Part shown: one piece after another, positions 8,329-15,807 of the stretch
How positions within the stretch are numbered: the first letter of the stretch is position 1
Layout of the letters: every line of letters begins with the position of its first letter
NCBI GenBank assembly: GCA_036405815.1
Contig: DASWWX010000011.1
Location: forward strand, 1 to 64,000
Direction: 5' to 3'
Length of the DNA: 64,000 nucleotides
Source of the DNA: Solimonas sp036405815
Lineage (GTDB): Bacteria; Pseudomonadota; Gammaproteobacteria; Nevskiales; Nevskiaceae
The notes under the pieces: generated by a model
Seen by the model: only the letters and a program-made list of their open reading frames with translations
Databases searched by the model: none
Told to the model about the DNA's origin: nothing
Position numbers and translations under genes: made by a program

Positions 8329-8790
8329 TCAGGCCTTGGGTGCGGCGCCGTCTGCCGACCGGGGCTCGCTTGCTGCGGGCAAACCCTCGACCGCCGTGTC
8401 GGTGGCTGCGTCGGTGGCCACGCCGGCTGCGGCGCCTGGCGACGGACGGTCCGTCGGATCGGCCGTCACGGCTGCGGCATCCGCAGGCGCGGCGGTCGCC
8501 GACCGGACCTGCTCGCTGACGTCACGGAAGCCGCTTTCGGCACGCGTCATCAGGTTCTGCACGGCGCGTTGCTGGTCACGCACCAGCTGGTTGGCTTCCT
8601 CGAGTTGCTGCTTGAGTTCCGACAGTCGCGACTCGCGATCCAGTTCGGCGGTGAGGTTGCGCATGTAGACGCGCGCGCGGCCGGTCCAGTTGCCGATCGT
8701 ACGCACGAGTTTGGGCACCTTCTCCGGGCCCAGCACCACCAGGGCCACGACAAAGCAGATCAGCAGCTCGGAAAAGCTGATGTCGAGCAT
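8329..8790 (-). CDS. tatB: Sec-independent translocase protein TatB
   Basis: The 153-residue protein has one N-terminal membrane helix (MLDISFSELLICFVVALVVL), the GPEKVPKL hinge and a long amphipathic helix (LTAELDRESRLSELKQQLEE), the TatB layout. The C-terminal 50 residues are a low-complexity Ala/Thr/Asp tail, common in high-GC genomes. It binds TatC at the signal-peptide site. Its gene lies between tatA (21 bp upstream) and tatC. Confidence 0.94.
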   Translation of the reverse strand: MLDISFSELLICFVVALVVLGPEKVPKLVRTIGNWTGRARVYMRNLTAELDRESRLSELKQQLEEANQLVRDQQRAVQNLMTRAESGFRDVSEQVRSATAAPADAAAVTADPTDRPSPGAAAGVATDAATDTAVEGLPAASEPRSADGAAPKA

Positions 8791-8811
8791 GGCCGGACGC
8801 CCGCCGCGGCC

Positions 8812-9045
8812 TCAGGACTTTTCGGTCTGCCGGGATTTGGCGTCGTCGGCCTTGACGTCCTTGTCGCCGGCGCGCAGCTGTTCGACCTGCGCCTGCGCTT
8901 CGCCTTCACCCTCTTTCATCGAGGACTTGAAGTTCTTGATCGCACTGCCGAGATCGCCGCCGAGATTGCGCAGCTTCTTCGTACCGAAGATCAGCACGAC
9001 CACCAGCAGGACGATCAACCAATGCCAGATGCTGAATGTACCCAT
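8812..9045 (-). CDS. tatA: Sec-independent translocase protein TatA
   Basis: The 77-residue protein consists of a membrane helix (WHWLIVLLVVVLIFGTKKL), the FGTKKLRNLGGDLGSAIKNF hinge and amphipathic helix, and a charged tail. It is the pore-forming subunit of the Tat pathway. It starts 13 bases after hisE ends, so the tat genes are read through from the histidine operon, a linkage known from Pseudomonas and relatives. Confidence 0.95.
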   Translation of the reverse strand: MGTFSIWHWLIVLLVVVLIFGTKKLRNLGGDLGSAIKNFKSSMKEGEGEAQAQVEQLRAGDKDVKADDAKSRQTEKS

Positions 9046-9058
9046 CGTCTTCTCTCGT

Positions 9059-9448
9059 CTACTTGCTGCGGGCGGCCTTCTCGGCCAGACCCGACGTGCC
9101 GAAGCGGCGCGCCAGTTCGTCCGTCAGCTGTTGCAGATCCAGATCGCGGTGCGACAGCAGCACCAGCGTATGGAACCAGAGGTCCGCCACTTCATGGACC
9201 AGCGCCGTCGCGTCCGGATTCTTGGCCGCGATCAGCGTTTCCGCCGCCTCTTCGCCGACCTTCTTCAGGATCGCATCCACGCCCTTGGCGTAGAGGCCGG
9301 CGACATACGAGGACGAAGGATCCGCGGTCTTGCGCGATTCCAGCGTCGCGTACAGCGCGCGCAACACATCGGAAGGAGCGGCAGCGTTCAAGTGTGACGG
9401 TTCCAAGTGACAGGCCGACGACAGTTTACGCCGATTGCGCCGGGCCAT
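9059..9448 (-). CDS. hisE: Phosphoribosyl-ATP pyrophosphatase
   Basis: The enzyme hydrolyses phosphoribosyl-ATP to phosphoribosyl-AMP in histidine synthesis. The HisE core is intact (VLRALYATLESRK; SYVAGLYAKGVDAILKKVGE; EEAAETLIAAK; EVADLWFHTLVLL). From the ATG at 9448 the protein has 129 residues, about 20 more than usual, and the extra N-terminus (MARRNRRKLSSACH) does not look like HisE, so a TTG further in (near 9400) may be the true start. hisF ends 25 bp upstream. The partner gene hisI, often next to hisE, is not present here. Confidence 0.92.
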   Translation of the reverse strand: MARRNRRKLSSACHLEPSHLNAAAPSDVLRALYATLESRKTADPSSSYVAGLYAKGVDAILKKVGEEAAETLIAAKNPDATALVHEVADLWFHTLVLLSHRDLDLQQLTDELARRFGTSGLAEKAARSK

Positions 9449-9473
9449 CGGCCGCGGTCACCGCCGCCTGCGA

Positions 9474-10244
9474 TCAACGGCGGACGCGCACGCCTTTGTC
9501 CGCAAGGTAGTCCTTGGCCTGGCCGACGGTATAGGCGCCCTGATGGAAGATGCTGGCCGCCAGCACGGCATCGGCGCGGCCGGCAGCAAACCCTTCGTAC
9601 AGGTGTTCCAGCGTGCCGACGCCGCCGGAAGCGATCACCGGCACGTTCACCGAATCCGAGATCGCGCGCAGCAGCTCGTTGTCGTAGCCGCCCTTGGTGC
9701 CATCGCGGTCGATGCTGGTCACCAGCAGTTCGCCGGCGCCCTTGCCGACGATGGTGCGCGCCCACTCGATCGCATCCAGGCCGGTGCTCTTGCGCCCACC
9801 GTGGGTGAACACCTCCCAGCGAGGCGCTTCTTTCTTCTTGTTGACGCGCTTGGCGTCGATGGCCACGACGATGCACTGCACGCCATAGCGGCTGCCCGCT
9901 TCGGTCACGAAATCGGGGTTGTCCACCGCAGAGGTGTTGATGCTGACCTTGTCGGCGCCCGCGGAGAGCAAGGCACGCACGTCGGCGCAGTTGCGAACGC
10001 CGCCGCCGACCGTCAACGGGATGTAGATTTCACGGGCCACGGCCTCGACGGTCTGGAACAGCGTCGGCCGGTCGTCCACGCTGGCGGTGATGTCGAGAAA
10101 CACCAGCTCGTCGGCGCCCTGCGCATCGTACTTGCGCGCGACCTCGACCGGATCGCCGGCGTCCTGCACGTCCTCGAACTTGATGCCCTTGACCACGCGG
10201 CCGCGGTCGATGTCCAGGCAGGGAATGATGCGTTTGGCGAGCAT
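9474..10244 (-). CDS. hisF: Imidazole glycerol phosphate synthase, cyclase subunit
   Basis: The 256-residue (beta/alpha)8 barrel makes imidazole glycerol phosphate and AICAR from PRFAR and ammonia supplied by HisH. The chosen start gives MLAKRIIPCLDIDRGRVVKG, the exact family N-terminus with catalytic Asp11; an upstream in-frame start at 10265 would add seven atypical residues. Second catalytic Asp lies in TSIDRDGTKGGYD, and ASGGVGTLEHL is the C-terminal phosphate site. Gene order hisA-hisF-hisE is conserved in Gammaproteobacteria. Confidence 0.97.
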   Translation of the reverse strand: MLAKRIIPCLDIDRGRVVKGIKFEDVQDAGDPVEVARKYDAQGADELVFLDITASVDDRPTLFQTVEAVAREIYIPLTVGGGVRNCADVRALLSAGADKVSINTSAVDNPDFVTEAGSRYGVQCIVVAIDAKRVNKKKEAPRWEVFTHGGRKSTGLDAIEWARTIVGKGAGELLVTSIDRDGTKGGYDNELLRAISDSVNVPVIASGGVGTLEHLYEGFAAGRADAVLAASIFHQGAYTVGQAKDYLADKGVRVRR

Positions 10245-10292
10245 GAAAGAAACCGGTGGGCGCACCGCGCGAGGCGGGCGCGAAGCTGAACC

Positions 10293-11018
10293 TCAGCCCT
10301 TGGCGATCTTGACCGCTTCCTTGAAATCGAGCGTGCCTTCGTAGAGCGCGCGGCCGATGACCGCGCCGGCAACGCCGTCGCCCTCGATGTCCTTGAGGCG
10401 ATGGATGTCGTCGAGGCTGCTGACGCCGCCGGAGGCGATGATCGGCGTCTTCACCGCCTGCGCGAGCTTGCGCGTGGCCTCGGCGTTGAAGCCCTGCATC
10501 ATGCCGTCGCGGGCGATGTCGGTGTAGATGATCGCTTCCACACCATCGCGTTCGCAGTGGATCGCGGTCTCGATGACGTCATGGCCGGTGACCTTGGCCC
10601 AGCCGTTGAGCGCGACGCGGCCGTCCTTGGCATCGAGGCCGACGATGATGTGCGTCGGAAACTCGATGCACAGGTCATGCAGGAAATGCGGCGCATTGAC
10701 CGCCTTGGTGCCGATGATCACGTACTGCACGCCGACGTCGAGATACCGCTGCACGGTCTCCTCGTCGCGAATGCCGCCGCCGATCTGCACCGGCACGTCG
10801 ACCGCGCGCACGATCTCCTCGACCTGCTTGAGGTTGACCGGCTGGCCCTTGAACGCACCATCGAGATCGACCACATGGATGCGTTCGGCGCCTTCTGCGG
10901 CCCAGCGCTTGGCGACATCGGCCGGCGTGTCGGAAAACACGGTGGCGTCGTCCATCCGCCCCTGACGCAGGCGCACGCACTGGCCGCCTTTGAGATCGAT
11001 TGCTGGGATCAACAACAT
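10293..11018 (-). CDS. hisA: ProFAR isomerase
   Basis: The 241-residue barrel enzyme isomerises ProFAR to PRFAR. It begins MLLIPAIDLKGGQCVRLRQG with catalytic Asp8, carries the phosphate-binding GGGIRDEETVQRYLDVG, the second catalytic Asp in YTDIARDGMMQG, and ASGGVSSLDD near the C-terminus. Length is typical. It lies between hisH (150 bp upstream) and hisF (48 bp downstream) on the minus strand. Confidence 0.97.
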   Translation of the reverse strand: MLLIPAIDLKGGQCVRLRQGRMDDATVFSDTPADVAKRWAAEGAERIHVVDLDGAFKGQPVNLKQVEEIVRAVDVPVQIGGGIRDEETVQRYLDVGVQYVIIGTKAVNAPHFLHDLCIEFPTHIIVGLDAKDGRVALNGWAKVTGHDVIETAIHCERDGVEAIIYTDIARDGMMQGFNAEATRKLAQAVKTPIIASGGVSSLDDIHRLKDIEGDGVAGAVIGRALYEGTLDFKEAVKIAKG

Positions 11019-11168
11019 ACGCGGCGGAACACGGTCAGGTGGGAGCGGGAGCGGTGGGGCGAGCCGGAGAGTGCTGCTGCGGAAACGGCCTTGAGGATTC
11101 GAGTCCTGACGTTGAAGGCACTGTGCCGCAGTCCCGCGACGATGGCAAGCCGAGCAGTGCGCGGTCGT

Positions 11169-11801
11169 TCAGGGCGACCACTGCGCGAAATTCGCGAGCA
11201 GCGCCATGCCCGGACCCTGCGATTTTTCAGGGTGGAATTGGAAGGCGACGATGTTGTCGCGCGCGATCGCGGCGGCGAAAGAATGCGTGTAGTCGGCCAT
11301 GCCGATGACCTGCCCGGGATTCGCCGGCTGCGCGTGATAGCTATGGACGAAGTAGAACCAGGTGTCGTCGGCGATGCCGGCCCAGATCGGGTGCGCGTTC
11401 TGGCGCACGCGGTTCCAGCCCATGTGCGGCACCTTGAGGCGCTCGACCGCATCGGCTGGCGGATCGGGAAAGCGCACCACACGGCCGGGAAACAGGCCCA
11501 GCGCCGGCACACCGCCGTTCTCGTCGCTCCATTCCAGCATGACCTGCATGCCGAGGCAGACGCCGAGCATCGGCTTGGTGCGTGCCGCCTCGACCACCAT
11601 TTCGTTCAGCTCGAGCCGACGCAGTTCCTTCATGCATTCGCGCACGCCGCCGACGCCGGGCAGCACCAGGCGGTCGCACTTGAGCAGCACGTCCGGGTCG
11701 TAGCTGACGACCACACGGCTGTTCGATGCAACGCGCTCCAGGGCCTTGCCCAGCGAGTGCAGGTTGCCCATGCCGTAATCGATGACACCGATGGCTGCCA
11801 T
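11169..11801 (-). CDS. hisH: Imidazole glycerol phosphate synthase, glutaminase subunit
   Basis: The 210-residue class I glutamine amidotransferase feeds ammonia to HisF. The nucleophile elbow GVCLGMQVML holds the catalytic Cys, and the His-Glu pair is in QFHPEKS. The start MAAIGVIDYGMGNLHSLGKA is the family N-terminus. The 150 bp between hisH and hisA hold no gene or clear signal that I can see. Confidence 0.97.
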   Translation of the reverse strand: MAAIGVIDYGMGNLHSLGKALERVASNSRVVVSYDPDVLLKCDRLVLPGVGGVRECMKELRRLELNEMVVEAARTKPMLGVCLGMQVMLEWSDENGGVPALGLFPGRVVRFPDPPADAVERLKVPHMGWNRVRQNAHPIWAGIADDTWFYFVHSYHAQPANPGQVIGMADYTHSFAAAIARDNIVAFQFHPEKSQGPGMALLANFAQWSP

Positions 11802-11910
11802 AGAACGCGGGGTGGCGAGGGTCGTGGTGGGGTCGCGGGGACGAAAGGGAGCCGGCGAGCGGTGTGCGCGAGCGGCGACGAAGGATTGGCCTGAACCCGA
11901 TACCTGGGAT

Positions 11911-12504
11911 TTACAGCGTGCCCTTGGTCGACGGCGTCACGTCACCCATGCGCGGGTCCGGGCTGACGGCCATGCGCAGCGCGCGGCCGAAAGCCTTGAA
12001 CACGGTTTCGACGATGTGGTGCGCGTTGCGACCACGCAGGTTGTCGATATGCAGCGTGACCTTGGCGTGGTTGACGAAACCCTGGAAGAACTCGCGGAAC
12101 AGGTCCACGTCGAACTCGCCGATCCGCGCCCGCGGAAACTCGACGCCGTACTCCAGTCCGGGCCGGCCGGACAGATCGACGACGACGCGCGACAGCGCCT
12201 CGTCCAGCGGCACGTAGCTGTGGCCGTAGCGCACCACGCCTTTCTTGTCGCCGACGGCCTGATCGAAAGCCTGGCCCAGCGTGATGCCAATGTCCTCGAC
12301 CGTGTGGTGATCGTCGATCTCGCGGTCGCCGTTGGCGATCACCGTGAGGTCGATCAGGCCGTGACGCGCCACCTGGTCGAGCATGTGGTCGAGGAACGGG
12401 ATTCCGGTCTCGAAACGCGAGGCGCCGGTGCCATCGAGATTCAACTCGACGCGGATCTGCGTTTCGCGGGTGTTGCGCTCTACGCTGGCCTTGCGGGCTT
12501 GCAT
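11911..12504 (-). CDS. hisB: Imidazoleglycerol-phosphate dehydratase
   Basis: The 197-residue monofunctional dehydratase converts imidazole glycerol phosphate to imidazole acetol phosphate. Metal-binding motifs DHHTVEDIG, DHML and NAHHIVETVFKAFGRAL are present. It lacks the phosphatase domain fused in enteric HisB, so histidinol-phosphate phosphatase must be encoded elsewhere. The start MQARKASVERNTRETQIRV was chosen because longer forms run into the divergent promoter region. It is the first gene of the his-tat cluster in this window; hisG, hisD and hisC are not here. Confidence 0.96.
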   Translation of the reverse strand: MQARKASVERNTRETQIRVELNLDGTGASRFETGIPFLDHMLDQVARHGLIDLTVIANGDREIDDHHTVEDIGITLGQAFDQAVGDKKGVVRYGHSYVPLDEALSRVVVDLSGRPGLEYGVEFPRARIGEFDVDLFREFFQGFVNHAKVTLHIDNLRGRNAHHIVETVFKAFGRALRMAVSPDPRMGDVTPSTKGTL

Positions 12505-12726
12505 GCGGCGGTCACGGCAGCAAAAAGGGCGCAAAGGATACTCTCGGCCCCGGCAAATTTGAACCGGTGCGGCCACTTGCGAGACCGGAGGCAGTGCCGC
12601 CCGAGGGCGCCGCGGACCGTCCAGCCGAGGCGGCAGCATAAAGATAGACCGACTTATTACTTTCCGCGCGCCGCGTTTTCCGTCATAAAGCGCGCCGTTG
12701 TTGATCGGGTTCAGGGGGTTGCGGAC

Positions 12727-15141
12727 ATGAGCGGGGACTTCGGACGCGCGGGGCGGATCGCCGGCCTGCTGACGATGGGCATGCTGGCGGCGGGAACGGC
12801 GACGGCACAGACGGAGGCTCACGACGAGGCGCTCGCGACGATCCCCGTGGCCACGCCGGCACCGGACGCGCCGCCGCCCCTGGCGGAAAGCGCCGCACCG
12901 GTGGCGCTGGACGACATCGTGGTCACCGCGCGCAAGCGCGCCGAGCGCCTGCAGAACGTACCGGTGTCGGTTTCCGCGTTCTCCGGCGCCCAGCTCGACG
13001 CTCGCGGCGCGACTACCCTGCGCGATCTGGCGCAGATCGTGCCGGGGCTTACGGTCACCGACCTCGGCGGCTACAACCTGATCTATCTGCGCGGCGTCGG
13101 CACCGACATCTTCATTCCGTCGTCCGAGCCCAGTGTGGCGACCTATCTGGACGGCATCTATTTCCCGTCAGGCCACAGCCTCGCGCAGTCCTTCGGCGCA
13201 CTGGAGCGCGTCGAGGTACTCAAGGGCCCGCAGGGCACCCTGTTCGGTCGCAATTCCACCGGCGGCGCGCTGTCCATCTGGAGCCAGGCCCCGGACCCGA
13301 CGCCGGCCCTGTCGATCCAGTCGAGCTACGCGGAATACGACGACTGGCGTTCGCGCCTGCACGCCAACATCCCGCTGGGCGACACGCTCGCCGCCAGCCT
13401 GTCGGCGTTCTATAACCAGCGCGACAGCTATTACACGCTCGACAACGGCACCGGCGATGCGTTGCCATCGGAGGTCAACCAGGGTGCACGCGTGCGCCTG
13501 GGTTTCAACTTCAGCGAACAGGCCTCGCTGATCCTGACCGGGCTGGTCGCACGACAACGCGGCACCAGCACCACGGTGTCGGCCAACGTCGATCCGACCG
13601 GCCTGTTCGGCGCCGCGCTGCAGCCGGAAACCCGCGAGTACGTCGCCACCGCGAATTCAGAGCCGAAGCTGACCACCGATTCGCGCGCGTTCTACGGCCA
13701 GTTCAACTGGAACCATCCGGGCATCGACACCAAGTTGCTGGGCAGCTACTACCACGTGCGCGCCTACGACTACGTCTACGATTTCGACGGCACGCGCCAG
13801 CCGATCGCCACCTACGGCGCGGACAACGAGTTCCAGCGTTTCGTGACCGGCGAGCTGCAGTTCAGCTCTAACGACGATAGCTGGGGCGCGAGCTGGCTGA
13901 AGTGGGTCGGCGGCATCTACTACCTGCAAAGCCAGGGCGGTTACGACCCCGGCTACCTGCGGCTGATCGACCTCGTGCAACTCCCGGTCGGCGACGTCCT
14001 GCAGGAATTCCCGGTGCTCGGCACCTTCCTCGGCAACCTGGCCGGCACCGTGCTCGGCGGCGCCCCAGTGCCGCAGTCGCTGACGTTTTTCTTCACCGGT
14101 CTGCTCGACACCGAGTCCTGGTCCGGTTACCTGCAGACCACGGCGAGCCTCACGGACTGGCTGGACCTGACGCTCGGCGGCCGCTGGCAGTACGAAACCC
14201 GCCATCTCGTGCAATCCGACGTGTCGGTCCGCAATCTCAGCGGCAACCTGGTCCGCGCCTACGGTTTCCAGCCAGCGGAGAGCAGCGCCCACAACGTCTC
14301 GCCCAAGGTCTCGCTGGACCTGCGTCCGTTCGACGATTTCCTGATTTACGCCTCGTTCCAGCGCGGCTTCAAGAGCGGCACCTACAACATCATCAATATC
14401 TTCGCGCAGCCCGAGTACGTCGAACCCGAGGAAGTCTCCTCCTGGGAAGTCGGGATCAAGTCGGAATGGCTGGCGCGCACGCTGCGCGTCAACGTCGCGG
14501 CGTTCCGCAACGACATCGAGAACCAGCAGACCGGCTTCATGTCGTTCACCTCCGGCGGCGCGGTCAATCTGGAGAACGCGGGTCAGGCGCGCATCCGGGG
14601 CGTCGAGGTCGAGACCGTCTGGCAGCCGCTGCCGCGATGGAATCCGGGACTGCAGCTCTCCGGCAACGCGAGCTGGCTGGATGCGGTCTATCTCGACTAT
14701 CAGAACGCACGCGGCTTCTGCGAGCAGGGCTTTGCCGGCAACCCGCAAAGCTGCGCCGTGGCGCCGGACGGGTTTGCCTATAACGATGGCGACTTCAGCG
14801 GCAACCGCATCGTCCGCACACCCGAGTTCAGCGCCGGTGCGACGCTGGTGCAGGGCTTCGAGCTGCCCGGCGGCCTGCTCGAATTCGCCGCCGACTATTA
14901 CTACAACGACGGCTACTACTACCTGGCGCAGAACTCCGAGAACACGTTCGAGGACGCCTACGCGTTGATCAACGCGCGCGTCAGCTATCTGCACCGGCGC
15001 TGGGGCCTGCGGCTGACCGTGTTCGGCGACAACCTCGGCGACGAGCGCTACAACCTCGCGCAGTTCCACACCGACTTCGGGCGCCACGACTCGCTGGCGC
15101 CACCGCGCACCTACGGCGTGCGCCTGAACCTTGACCTGTAA
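12727..15141 (+). CDS. TonB-dependent outer membrane receptor
   Basis: The 804-residue outer-membrane protein has a signal peptide ending near ATAQ (residue 28), a Pro/Ala-rich spacer, a TonB box (DDIVVTAR, residues 62-69), a plug domain (NVPVSVSAF, ATTLRDLAQIVPGL, LERVEVLKGPQGTLFGRNS) and a 22-strand barrel ending in an aromatic-rich strand (TYGVRLNLDL). This is the family common in sphingomonads and Solimonadaceae for siderophores or hydrophobic substrates; the ligand is not deducible. The ATG at 12727 is preceded by a GGGGG stretch. An in-frame extension back to 11782 is antisense to hisB and is not coding. There is no recognisable cobalamin riboswitch upstream. Confidence 0.93.
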   Translation: MSGDFGRAGRIAGLLTMGMLAAGTATAQTEAHDEALATIPVATPAPDAPPPLAESAAPVALDDIVVTARKRAERLQNVPVSVSAFSGAQLDARGATTLRDLAQIVPGLTVTDLGGYNLIYLRGVGTDIFIPSSEPSVATYLDGIYFPSGHSLAQSFGALERVEVLKGPQGTLFGRNSTGGALSIWSQAPDPTPALSIQSSYAEYDDWRSRLHANIPLGDTLAASLSAFYNQRDSYYTLDNGTGDALPSEVNQGARVRLGFNFSEQASLILTGLVARQRGTSTTVSANVDPTGLFGAALQPETREYVATANSEPKLTTDSRAFYGQFNWNHPGIDTKLLGSYYHVRAYDYVYDFDGTRQPIATYGADNEFQRFVTGELQFSSNDDSWGASWLKWVGGIYYLQSQGGYDPGYLRLIDLVQLPVGDVLQEFPVLGTFLGNLAGTVLGGAPVPQSLTFFFTGLLDTESWSGYLQTTASLTDWLDLTLGGRWQYETRHLVQSDVSVRNLSGNLVRAYGFQPAESSAHNVSPKVSLDLRPFDDFLIYASFQRGFKSGTYNIINIFAQPEYVEPEEVSSWEVGIKSEWLARTLRVNVAAFRNDIENQQTGFMSFTSGGAVNLENAGQARIRGVEVETVWQPLPRWNPGLQLSGNASWLDAVYLDYQNARGFCEQGFAGNPQSCAVAPDGFAYNDGDFSGNRIVRTPEFSAGATLVQGFELPGGLLEFAADYYYNDGYYYLAQNSENTFEDAYALINARVSYLHRRWGLRLTVFGDNLGDERYNLAQFHTDFGRHDSLAPPRTYGVRLNLDL

Positions 15142-15163
15142 GGCGCTGTAACGTCGCCGGCGA

Positions 15164-15604
15164 TCAGTCCGCTTCCAGCCAGAACGTCACCGGGCCGTCG
15201 TTGACCAGCGCCACCCGCATGTCGGCGCCGAAGCGGCCACTGGCTACGACGGCATGCGCCTCCTGCGCCCGCGCAACCAGCGTCTCGAACAGGCGCCGGG
15301 CCTGCTCCGGCGGTGCGGCGGTGGAGAAGCTCGGCCGCAGGCCGGAATCCGTGTCGGCCGCCAGCGTGAACTGCGGCACCAGCAGCAGGCCGCCGCCGGT
15401 GTCACGCAGGCTGCGGTTCATGCGTCCCTGCGCGTCGGCGAAGACGCGGTAACCGAGCAGACGCTGCAACAGGCGCTCGGCCTGAGGCGTCTCGTCGCCG
15501 GGCTGCACCCCCACCAGGACCAGCAGGCCAGCCCCGATGGCACCGACCGTTTCCCCGGCCACGGTTACCTCGGCCTGCGTCACCCTTTGCAATAGACCAA
15601 TCAT
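15164..15604 (-). CDS. dtd: D-aminoacyl-tRNA deacylase
   Basis: The 146-residue enzyme removes D-amino acids wrongly attached to tRNA. It starts MIGLLQRVTQAEVTV and has the C-terminal NDGPVTFWLE strand with the GP motif. The N-terminal motif reads PQFTLAAD where most family members have SQFTL, a conservative but notable change. Upstream of its ATG there is no Shine-Dalgarno sequence; instead the ATG overlaps the stop of a 40-codon ORF (ATGA) that has a very strong ribosome binding site, so translation is probably coupled. Confidence 0.95.
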   Translation of the reverse strand: MIGLLQRVTQAEVTVAGETVGAIGAGLLVLVGVQPGDETPQAERLLQRLLGYRVFADAQGRMNRSLRDTGGGLLLVPQFTLAADTDSGLRPSFSTAAPPEQARRLFETLVARAQEAHAVVASGRFGADMRVALVNDGPVTFWLEAD

Positions 15605-15723
15605 TCAATAATGGGAATTTTCTTACAGGGTGTCGGGAGGTCTGGCGGACAGTGCGAACGGCGGCGGAGCCTCAGACTGACCCTGCCGTATCGAGCCGGG
15701 TCCCCTGGCGCGAGCCGGCACAT
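15601..15723 (-). CDS. Candidate 40-residue Cys/Arg-rich small protein or leader peptide coupled to dtd
   Basis: A minus-strand ATG at 15723 opens a 40-codon frame that ends in TGA at 15603-15601, overlapping the dtd start as ATGA. The product starts MCRLAPGDPARYGRVSL and ends KKIPIIE; it contains three cysteines (2, 25, 33) and a basic run LRLRRRSH. An uncommonly good Shine-Dalgarno sequence (AAAGGAGGAGG, 15741-15731) lies seven bases before the ATG, whereas dtd has none of its own. These features suggest it is translated, at least to deliver ribosomes to dtd. I recognise no family; it may be a regulatory leader rather than a working protein. Confidence 0.5.
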   Translation of the reverse strand: MCRLAPGDPARYGRVSLRLRRRSHCPPDLPTPCKKIPIIE

Positions 15724-15730
15724 GGTTTTT

Positions 15731-15741
15731 CCTCCTCCTTT
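15731..15741 (-). promoter_or_regulatory. Strong Shine-Dalgarno sequence of the small ORF upstream of dtd
   Basis: AAAGGAGGAGG on the minus strand complements the 3' end of 16S rRNA over at least seven bases, and AAAAACC separates it from the ATG at 15723. It is the strongest ribosome binding site I noticed in the window and is the main reason to call the small ORF. Confidence 0.6.
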
Positions 15742-15744
15742 AAG

Positions 15745-15772
15745 CCCGACGACCCCGTCGGGTTTTTCTTTT
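15745..15772 (+). terminator. Intrinsic terminator between dtd and the acyltransferase gene
   Basis: CCCGACG (15745-15751), loop ACCC, CGTCGGG (15756-15762), then TTTTTCTTTT: a seven-pair GC stem with a T-tract, oriented for plus-strand transcription. No plus-strand gene ends nearby; the TonB receptor stops 600 bp upstream and dtd lies between on the other strand. It therefore ends either long receptor transcripts or a short unannotated RNA. On the minus strand the same hairpin sits just before the small ORF's ribosome binding site, with no T-run. Confidence 0.6.
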
Positions 15773-15807
15773 GCGCCGCCGCAAGCCGCTGCGCACAATA
15801 CCGCGCC

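Noticed and set aside
11782..12726. Plus-strand in-frame extension of the TonB receptor ORF by 315 codons
   Set aside because: It is antisense to hisB, lacks a signal peptide, and the receptor's own signal peptide begins at 12727.
12505..12726. Possible cobalamin or other riboswitch before the TonB receptor
   Set aside because: No B12-box-like sequence or conserved aptamer core is visible; the gap is an ordinary divergent promoter region.
13657..15087. 476-codon minus-strand ORF opposite the TonB receptor
   Set aside because: It is a GC-driven shadow rich in Arg, Val and Ala, with no domain; the receptor frame is intact.
15605..15807. tRNA, 4.5S RNA or 6S RNA in the dtd/acyltransferase gap
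   Set aside because: There is no cloverleaf, no GGAAGGAAGCAGCC-type SRP loop and no long 6S-like rod; only the terminator is clear.
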